From positions 573-11,915 of the forward strand of contig DBVO01000019.1 of assembly GCA_002308215.1 (NCBI GenBank): a stretch of DNA of 11,343 nt, written 5' to 3'. A program made the position numbers and the translations under genes. Position 1 is the first letter of the stretch, and each line of letters opens with the position of its first letter. A model generated the notes under the pieces. It saw nothing but the letters and a program-made list of their open reading frames with translations, was not told the DNA's origin and made no database searches. This DNA is from Christensenella sp. UBA1262. GTDB lineage: Bacteria; Bacillota; Clostridia; Christensenellales; CAG-917. This document shows positions 6,960 to 11,343 of this stretch, in pieces.

Positions 6960-7944
6960 ACTTTCTGTCGATCTCGGCAGTAAATTTATTACAATCTATC
7001 AAAAAGGCATAGGGCTTGTTCTTCGCGAGCCTGCTATTGCTATTGCTACGCAAAATCGCAACAAGCTTGAAATAAGAGAAGCAGGATATAGAGCAGAAAG
7101 TATTTTAAATGGTTCACTTGGTGGAGCCAAAATTATCTCTCCAATTAAAGAAGGTATTGTTGTAGATGAAGAAATGGCAACAATGCTTTTAGAACATTTC
7201 TTGAAGCGTATTATCCCACAGACTCTTATTAAACCAAGAGTTAAAGCAATAGTGTCAATTTGCTCTTCATCTTCCAATTCCGATAGAAGAGCAGTCGAAA
7301 AGTGCTGTTTAAAGGCCGGAATCAGCGAAATAACGTTAGTTGAGTCACCTCTTTCACTTCTTGCTTACACGGGCTCTGTTGGCGGCTTGTTCGTCGATAT
7401 AGGCGGTGGTAAAACAGAAATAGCTGCAGTAACTAATCATGGTATCGCAACAGGGTGCACAGTAAATATTGCTGGTGATGCTTTCAATAATGCAATTATT
7501 GATGCATTCTATATGCAATACGGAATTAAGATCGGCGATTTTACTATGGAGAAGCTTAAGAAATCCGCACTTTCATTCTATCTTAATGACGAAGGCAGTT
7601 ATGCTGTTAGTGGCGGAAGTAAAGATGGCACTCCACGTTCTTTGTTCGTAACAGCAGAAGGAATGCGTGATGCAGTAATTCCTCTTGTAGATGACATTAT
7701 TGAAGTGATTATGTCTATACTAAACCAAACTCCGCCAGAACTCTCAGCTGAAATATTGCGCAAGGGCATATTTATTAGTGGTGGTTCTTTGCATATTCCT
7801 GGTTTAATAGATTACATTAGAGAAGCGCTTGAATTGCCAGTAACACCTCTTGAAGATATTGAGAATGCTGTTGCAATCGGTGGTGCTAAGTTCTTTGATA
7901 ACAAAGATTTGCTTTCAGATATGCTTGGAGTTAAGCTATCATAA
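6946..7944 (+). CDS. Divergent MreB/Mbl-like actin-family protein
   Basis: The 332-residue protein follows the MreB pattern along its whole length. It has phosphate loop 1 SVDLGSKF (Asp9), then GIGLVLREPAIAI, then ISPIKEGIVVDEEMATMLLEHFL, then RRAVEKCCLKAGI. The second phosphate loop is VDIGGGKTEIA (151-158), and the C-terminal nucleotide motif is ISGGSLHIPGL followed by ENAVAIGGAK. MreB normally forms membrane-associated filaments guiding lateral wall synthesis. The family's EEP motif is here E133-S134-P135, and GGGTT is GGGKT with Lys156, so two residues I recall as activating the catalytic water are replaced. Start ATG 6946 has GGAG at 6936-6939, while a TTG at 6934 is less likely. It overlaps maf by 14 bp. 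No mreC or mreD follows, and a terminator does. A different actin-fold family (PilM or EutJ-like) is a less likely alternative. Confidence 0.78.
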   Translation: MASIELSVDLGSKFITIYQKGIGLVLREPAIAIATQNRNKLEIREAGYRAESILNGSLGGAKIISPIKEGIVVDEEMATMLLEHFLKRIIPQTLIKPRVKAIVSICSSSSNSDRRAVEKCCLKAGISEITLVESPLSLLAYTGSVGGLFVDIGGGKTEIAAVTNHGIATGCTVNIAGDAFNNAIIDAFYMQYGIKIGDFTMEKLKKSALSFYLNDEGSYAVSGGSKDGTPRSLFVTAEGMRDAVIPLVDDIIEVIMSILNQTPPELSAEILRKGIFISGGSLHIPGLIDYIREALELPVTPLEDIENAVAIGGAKFFDNKDLLSDMLGVKLS

Positions 7945-7966
7945 GCAACAAAATAAGTAATAAATT

Positions 7967-7991
7967 ACATCCGCAACGGCGGATGTTTTTT
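7967..7991 (+). terminator. Intrinsic terminator after the MreB-like gene
   Basis: A perfect 8-bp stem ACATCCGC / GCGGATGT (7967-7974 and 7979-7986) with the tetraloop AACG runs directly into a T-tract (six T in 7986-7991). It lies 22 nt after the stop codon and ends the ppx-maf-mreB-like transcription unit, and possibly rnf readthrough. Confidence 0.9.
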
Positions 7992-7994
7992 ATT

Positions 7995-8023
7995 GCTCAA
8001 AACAATAAATTTAAAATTTGAGC
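7995..8023. repeat. Inverted repeat GCTCAAA-15 nt-TTTGAGC
   Basis: Exact 7-bp arms at 7995-8001 and 8017-8023 are separated by an AT-rich spacer that itself holds two overlapping-type AAATTT units. It lies between the terminator and the promoter of the ROK gene. It could be an operator half-site pair or chance in AT-rich DNA. No function is assigned. Confidence 0.3.
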
Positions 8024-8034
8024 TAAAACGTAAA

Positions 8035-8063
8035 AATATCGACACACACAAGAAATCGATATT
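8035..8063. repeat. Inverted repeat AATATCGA-13 nt-TCGATATT
   Basis: Exact 8-bp arms at 8035-8042 and 8056-8063 are separated by the purine/C-rich spacer CACACACAAGAAA. It sits about 53 bp upstream of the -35 element of the ROK kinase promoter, a place where an activator or repressor could bind. It is not followed by a T-run, so it is not a terminator. The binding role is inference. Confidence 0.4.
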
Positions 8064-8115
8064 CTAACCGCATATTTTGTCTATTTTTTCAGGTTCAAAG
8101 CGTGTTAAATTGCAT

Positions 8116-8144
8116 TTGACTTTTTTATATATTTGTTTTAAAAT
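8116..8144 (+). promoter_or_regulatory. Sigma-A type promoter of the ROK kinase gene
   Basis: The -35 TTGACT (8116-8121) and -10 TAAAAT (8139-8144) are separated by exactly 17 nt of T/A-rich spacer. Each hexamer is one mismatch from consensus. The predicted start of transcription is around 8151-8153, giving a 5' leader of about 37 nt. It is the only strong promoter I see in the window and probably drives the ROK kinase, the radical SAM gene and its partner. Confidence 0.8.
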
Positions 8145-8162
8145 GCTTTGTAATATTATATA

Positions 8163-8178
8163 TGCGCTCGCGAGCGCA
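8163..8178. promoter_or_regulatory. GC-rich 16-bp perfect palindrome in the ROK gene leader
   Basis: TGCGCTCGCGAGCGCA is its own reverse complement and is strikingly GC-rich inside an AT-rich intergenic region. It lies about 10 nt after the predicted transcription start and abuts the ribosome binding site AAAGGTG (8178-8184). As DNA it could be a repressor operator. As RNA it would form a stem TGCGCT/AGCGCA with a CGCG loop next to the ribosome binding site and could affect initiation. No known motif is recognised. Confidence 0.55.
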
Positions 8179-8188
8179 AAGGTGTGTT

Positions 8189-9130
8189 ATGAAATACATA
8201 GGCATAGACATTGGTGGCATGAGTATTAAAGCTGGAATTGTTCTTGATAATGGTGAAATAATTGCCAAAAAAACAGTTGTTACAGATGCTAAAAATGAAC
8301 AAAAAACAGTTTCTGATATCGCTTGCCTTATTAAATCGATTCTCGAAGAAAACAATATCTCTAAGGATGATATTGTTGGTGTTGGTATTGGATCTCCTGG
8401 GTCAGTTTATGATGAAAAAGGAATTATTCGATATTCTTGCAATTTGAATTTCAAGAACACCCCATTGGTAAAGTTATTAAAGGATGCTACAGGCATAGAT
8501 AATATTAAGGTGTCCAATGATGCGAATTGCGCAGCACTTGGAGAAACATTATTTGGCGCTGGTAAAGGTGCTAAAAACTCAGTTATGCTTACACTCGGCA
8601 CAGGCGTAGGTACTGGAATAATTGTTGATGGGAAGTTGTTAACAGGAAATCATTCTGCAGGTGCAGAAGGTGGTCATATAACAATTAATCTTGGCGGACC
8701 AGTATGTGGGTGTGGTAAAAAAGGTCACCTTGAAGCTTATGCTTCAGCTACAGCTCTTATGGAACAAGTTAAGGTTGCAATTGCGAAACATCCTGATAGT
8801 TTGCTCTCAAAACGTGCAGCAGAAGAAGGGGTCCATGGCAAACTAGTATTTGATTGTAAAGATGCAGGAGACAAGGTAGCAGAAGCTGTAGTTAAACGCT
8901 ATCTCAAGTATGTTGGCATTGGACTTGTTAACTATGCTAATATTTTCTATCCAGAAGTCCTTATTATTGGTGGTGGCATTTCTAATCAAGGAGACAATAT
9001 TATAAAGCCACTTCAAAGATACGTTTCAAGAAACGTATATGGCGCAGAATATAATCCAAAAATCAAGGTCGTTGCTGCAACTCTTAAAAATGATGCAGGA
9101 ATCGTTGGTGCGGCTTGCCTTGTAATGTAG
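8189..9130 (+). CDS. ROK-family sugar kinase, probable glucokinase
   Basis: This 313-residue ROK kinase probably phosphorylates glucose with ATP to glucose-6-phosphate in the cytoplasm. The N-terminal phosphate loop is YIGIDIGGMSIKAGIV, where most relatives have Thr in place of Met. Catalytic-region motif NDANCAALGE gives Asp111 as the general base. The motif LGTGVGTGIIVDG is the second ATP loop. Sugar and zinc residues follow: Glu160 and His163 in GAEGGH, then CGCGKKGHLE with Cys173, Cys175, His180 and Glu182. The usual third zinc Cys is His180 here. No N-terminal helix-turn-helix exists, so this is a kinase rather than a NagC/XylR-type repressor. ATG 8189 is chosen for the family N-terminus and AAAGGTG at 8178-8184; an in-frame ATG at 8162 would start before the palindrome. 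N-acetylmannosamine, fructose or allose specificity is not excluded. Confidence 0.87.
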   Translation: MKYIGIDIGGMSIKAGIVLDNGEIIAKKTVVTDAKNEQKTVSDIACLIKSILEENNISKDDIVGVGIGSPGSVYDEKGIIRYSCNLNFKNTPLVKLLKDATGIDNIKVSNDANCAALGETLFGAGKGAKNSVMLTLGTGVGTGIIVDGKLLTGNHSAGAEGGHITINLGGPVCGCGKKGHLEAYASATALMEQVKVAIAKHPDSLLSKRAAEEGVHGKLVFDCKDAGDKVAEAVVKRYLKYVGIGLVNYANIFYPEVLIIGGGISNQGDNIIKPLQRYVSRNVYGAEYNPKIKVVAATLKNDAGIVGAACLVM

Positions 9131-9131
9131 T

Positions 9132-10898
9132 ATGCAAAGTTTTGATGATAAATTAAACTCAATACTTTTAAATGTTGAAAAACCGGCACGATATGTTGGT
9201 GGGGAGTGGAATACTCCAGACATGACGAAAAAGCGTGACGGTGATATGTGTTTTTGCTTCCCAGAGGTTTATGAAATTGGTATGAGCAATCTGGGTGTTG
9301 CAATTCTTTATGACATTATCAACAAAGAACCAAATTATGTGGCAGAAAGATGCTATGCGCCTTGGCCAGATATGGCAGAAGCAATGCGCAAAGAAGGTTT
9401 GCCACTTTTTTCACTTGAGACGAGAAAACCTCTCAAGGATTTTACTGTAGTAGGTTTTTCTGTAGGCTTTGAGCTTTTGTATACCAATGTTTTATACATG
9501 TTTGATTTAGCCGGTATTCCTGCAAGAGCAAAGGATAGAGATGATTCATATCCAATTATGATTGCAGGTGGACCTTGTTCTGTTAATCCAGCACCTTTTG
9601 CAGAGTTCTTTGATGTAATTCTTTGTGGCGAAGGCGAAATCGCTGATCTTGAGATCCTTAAAATTGTTACAGAAGGTAGACGTAATGGTCTTTCTAAAAT
9701 TAAGATTTTAGAAAAAATTAAAAGTGTACAAGGCTCATATGTTCCAGCTCTTTATAAAAAAGGAGAAAAAGTTGTAAAAGCTGTTATTCCAGATTTTGAG
9801 AATGCACCTTATCCAATACATCCATTGGTCCCAAATATTGAAGCTGTTCATGATAGAGCAACTGTAGAATTGTATCGTGGCTGTGCTAGTGGATGTAGAT
9901 TCTGCCAAGCAGGTTTTTGGTATCGTCCGATAAGAGAGCGTAGCGCAGAAAGATGTTCCAATCTTGCAAAAGAAATGGTTGAGAGTGCAGGTTTTGATGA
10001 AATATCACTTTGCTCTCTTTCAACGAGTGATTACACAGGCTTAGAAGAGCTTGAGAATAATCTTGTAGCATTCTGCAAAGAGAAAAACGTAAACTTATCT
10101 TTACCAAGTCTTAGAATAAGCAGTTTTAAACCAGAGATGGCAGAGAATGCAAAAAAGAATTCTTTGACATTTGCTCCAGAAGCAGGCACACAGCGTTTAC
10201 GCGATGTAATAAACAAAAATGTTAGCGAAGAAGAGATAGAAAAGATAGCTGTAGCTTTTGAGGCGGGCTATGAGAGCATAAAGTTATACTTTATGATGGG
10301 ATTGCCAATGGAAACATATGAGGACCTAGATGGCATCGTAGAGATCTGTAAGAAGCTTAAATGGATGTATTATCAAAAACGCCATAAACGCGGCTTAAAC
10401 ATATCTGTAAGCTGTGCAGTGTTTATCCCAAAGCCTTGCACCCCATTCCAATGGGAAGCACAAATCTCGCTTGATGAGATGCATGATCGTCAAATGTATC
10501 TTAGATCAAAGCTTAGAGAAGTCAAAGGTGTAAGTTTTTCATATCATGGTGCTGAAACATCTGTTCTTGAAGGAGCTCTTGCACGTGGCGATGAAAAATT
10601 ATCTTATGTTATAGAAAGAGCATATGAACTAGGAGCAAAATTTGATTGTTGGTCTGAACATTTTAAATGGGATGTTTGGCAAAAAGCTTTTTCAGATTGT
10701 GGGCTTGATATGCTTTCTTATACTGGAGCAATTGACGAAGAAAAGGAACTTCCTTGGGATTTCATCGATTCAGGTGTAAGTAAAAAATATTTACTTAATC
10801 AAAAGCATCTTGCATATAAAGGGATTACCACAAAGAACTGCAGAGAAGGATGCAATGGTTGTGGCGCAAATAAACTAGGAAGGTGCACGATATGTTAG
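9132..10898 (+). CDS. TIGR03960-type B12-binding-like radical SAM protein
   Basis: This 588-residue protein matches the TIGR03960 family (radical SAM, often fused to or beside TIGR03936), whose reaction is not known to me. The N-terminal region (about 15-210) has the family motifs KPARYVGGEWN, PEVYEIGMSNLG and IAGGPCSVNPAPFAEFFD, resembling a cobalamin-binding fold, though I see no DxHxxG cobalamin-ligand motif. The radical SAM core follows with Cys251-x3-Cys255-x2-Cys258 (RGCASGCRFCQAG) for the 4Fe-4S cluster and SAM. The C-terminus has the family PWDFIDSGVSKKYL motif, then a Cys-rich tail with Cys570, 574, 577, 585 and 588 that may bind another metal or cluster. The start lies 1 nt after the ROK gene without a clear ribosome binding site; an in-frame TAA at 9123-9125 excludes an earlier start. 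Translational coupling to the ROK gene is likely. Confidence 0.88.
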   Translation: MQSFDDKLNSILLNVEKPARYVGGEWNTPDMTKKRDGDMCFCFPEVYEIGMSNLGVAILYDIINKEPNYVAERCYAPWPDMAEAMRKEGLPLFSLETRKPLKDFTVVGFSVGFELLYTNVLYMFDLAGIPARAKDRDDSYPIMIAGGPCSVNPAPFAEFFDVILCGEGEIADLEILKIVTEGRRNGLSKIKILEKIKSVQGSYVPALYKKGEKVVKAVIPDFENAPYPIHPLVPNIEAVHDRATVELYRGCASGCRFCQAGFWYRPIRERSAERCSNLAKEMVESAGFDEISLCSLSTSDYTGLEELENNLVAFCKEKNVNLSLPSLRISSFKPEMAENAKKNSLTFAPEAGTQRLRDVINKNVSEEEIEKIAVAFEAGYESIKLYFMMGLPMETYEDLDGIVEICKKLKWMYYQKRHKRGLNISVSCAVFIPKPCTPFQWEAQISLDEMHDRQMYLRSKLREVKGVSFSYHGAETSVLEGALARGDEKLSYVIERAYELGAKFDCWSEHFKWDVWQKAFSDCGLDMLSYTGAIDEEKELPWDFIDSGVSKKYLLNQKHLAYKGITTKNCREGCNGCGANKLGRCTIC

Positions 10899-11343
10899 TA
10901 TTAAAGTATGAAAAAACAGGCAGAGCCTGTTTCATCTCACATATCGATCTTTTGAAACATACGGAAAGAACGATCCGTCGTGCTAATATTCCCGTTAAGT
11001 TTTCAAATGGTTTTTCTCCACATCCGCTTCTTTTCTTTTCAGCTCCGTTAGCTCTTGGTGTTAGTTCAGAAGCTGAGTATATGGCAATTGATACGGATTT
11101 AAAACCTGAAGAACTAATTGAAAGGTATAATGCTTCTTGCCAAGAAGGGTTAAAGGCATCTCATGTATTTACGTGTGACAAAAATCCTAATTTACAAGGC
11201 AAGGTAGTAGCATGTGATTATGTTTTCCCTGTTAGTTATAAACATATCGATTTGTCCAATGGTTTTGAAATTGAATATATGAGGAAGGGCGAACTCCAAA
11301 AAGAAGATGTTGGGAATAAGATATATGCTGTTTTTGAAAAAGA
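10892..11343 (+). CDS. TIGR03936/DUF2344 radical-SAM-linked protein (3' truncated by window edge)
   Basis: An open frame of 150 codons runs off the right edge. It begins MLVLKYEKTGRACFISHIDLLKHTERTIRRANIPVKFSNGF and continues SPHPLLFFSAPLALGVSSEAEYM. These match the TIGR03936 family consensus (TGR-FxSHxDLxR, then FxPHPxxxFxxPLxLGxxSxxEY), here seen as TGRACFISHIDLLK and FSPHPLLFF. In many bacteria this domain is fused to the C-terminus of the TIGR03960 radical SAM protein. Here it is a separate gene whose start overlaps the radical SAM stop by 7 bp, with AGGAAGG at 10877-10883, so the two are probably made together and interact. The molecular function is not known to me. In Firmicutes the next genes are often an RNase G homologue and the L21/L27 ribosomal proteins, but they lie outside this window. 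Confidence 0.88.
   Translation, partial: MLVLKYEKTGRACFISHIDLLKHTERTIRRANIPVKFSNGFSPHPLLFFSAPLALGVSSEAEYMAIDTDLKPEELIERYNASCQEGLKASHVFTCDKNPNLQGKVVACDYVFPVSYKHIDLSNGFEIEYMRKGELQKEDVGNKIYAVFEK

Noticed and set aside
8162..8188. ATG at 8162 as the ROK kinase start
   Set aside because: It is only about 10 nt from the predicted transcription start, has no ribosome binding site, and would encode a nine-residue extension through the palindrome; ATG 8189 fits the family.
7945..8188. Riboswitch or small RNA in the main intergenic region
   Set aside because: Apart from the terminator, promoter and simple inverted repeats I see no multi-stem conserved core, and the predicted leader is only about 37 nt.
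8189..9130. ROK protein as a NagC/XylR-type transcriptional repressor
   Set aside because: It begins directly with the ATP phosphate loop and has no N-terminal helix-turn-helix domain.

Overview
The window looks like a chromosomal segment of an anaerobic Clostridia-type Firmicute. It is moderately AT-rich, has strong AGGAGG-type ribosome binding sites, and all of its genes lie on the + strand. The main evidence is a complete rnfCDGEAB cluster in the gene order typical of Clostridia and acetogens, together with a split radical-SAM / TIGR03936 gene pair of the sort found in Firmicutes. I cannot name a genus from sequence alone. I see no mobile element, CRISPR array, tRNA or rRNA, and every complete gene has an intact reading frame.

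Region 1 (1-4764) is the Rnf operon, encoding the membrane ferredoxin:NAD+ oxidoreductase. rnfC enters from the left edge without its N-terminus. rnfD, rnfG, rnfE, rnfA and rnfB follow with overlaps of 1-8 bp or gaps of 1-12 bp, which indicates translational coupling. The cofactor signatures are all visible: 4Fe-4S cysteines in RnfC and RnfB, covalent-FMN threonines in RnfD and RnfG, and the paired membrane cysteines in RnfA and RnfE. The complex passes electrons from reduced ferredoxin to NAD+ and pumps Na+ or H+.

Region 2 (4765-7944) begins with a short spacer rich in inverted repeats. It continues with a Ppx/GppA phosphatase carrying an HD domain, a Maf nucleotide pyrophosphatase, and a divergent MreB-like actin-family protein. 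No convincing terminator separates rnfB from ppx, so readthrough from the rnf operon is possible. An unambiguous intrinsic terminator (7967-7991) closes the run.

Region 3 (7945-8188) is an AT-rich intergenic segment. It holds the terminator, two spaced inverted repeats, a near-consensus sigma-A promoter (TTGACT-17-TAAAAT), and a GC-rich 16-bp perfect palindrome in the 5' leader.

Region 4 (8189-11343) is a ROK-family sugar kinase (probable glucokinase), then a TIGR03960-type radical SAM protein starting 1 nt later, then its TIGR03936/DUF2344 partner overlapping by 7 bp and running off the right edge.

Most of the content is conserved core metabolism and I do not see a new multi-gene system. 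The points most worth checking are the MreB-like protein, which has non-canonical residues at two catalytic positions; the palindromes at 4753-4772 and 8163-8178; and the functionally uncharacterised radical SAM pair.
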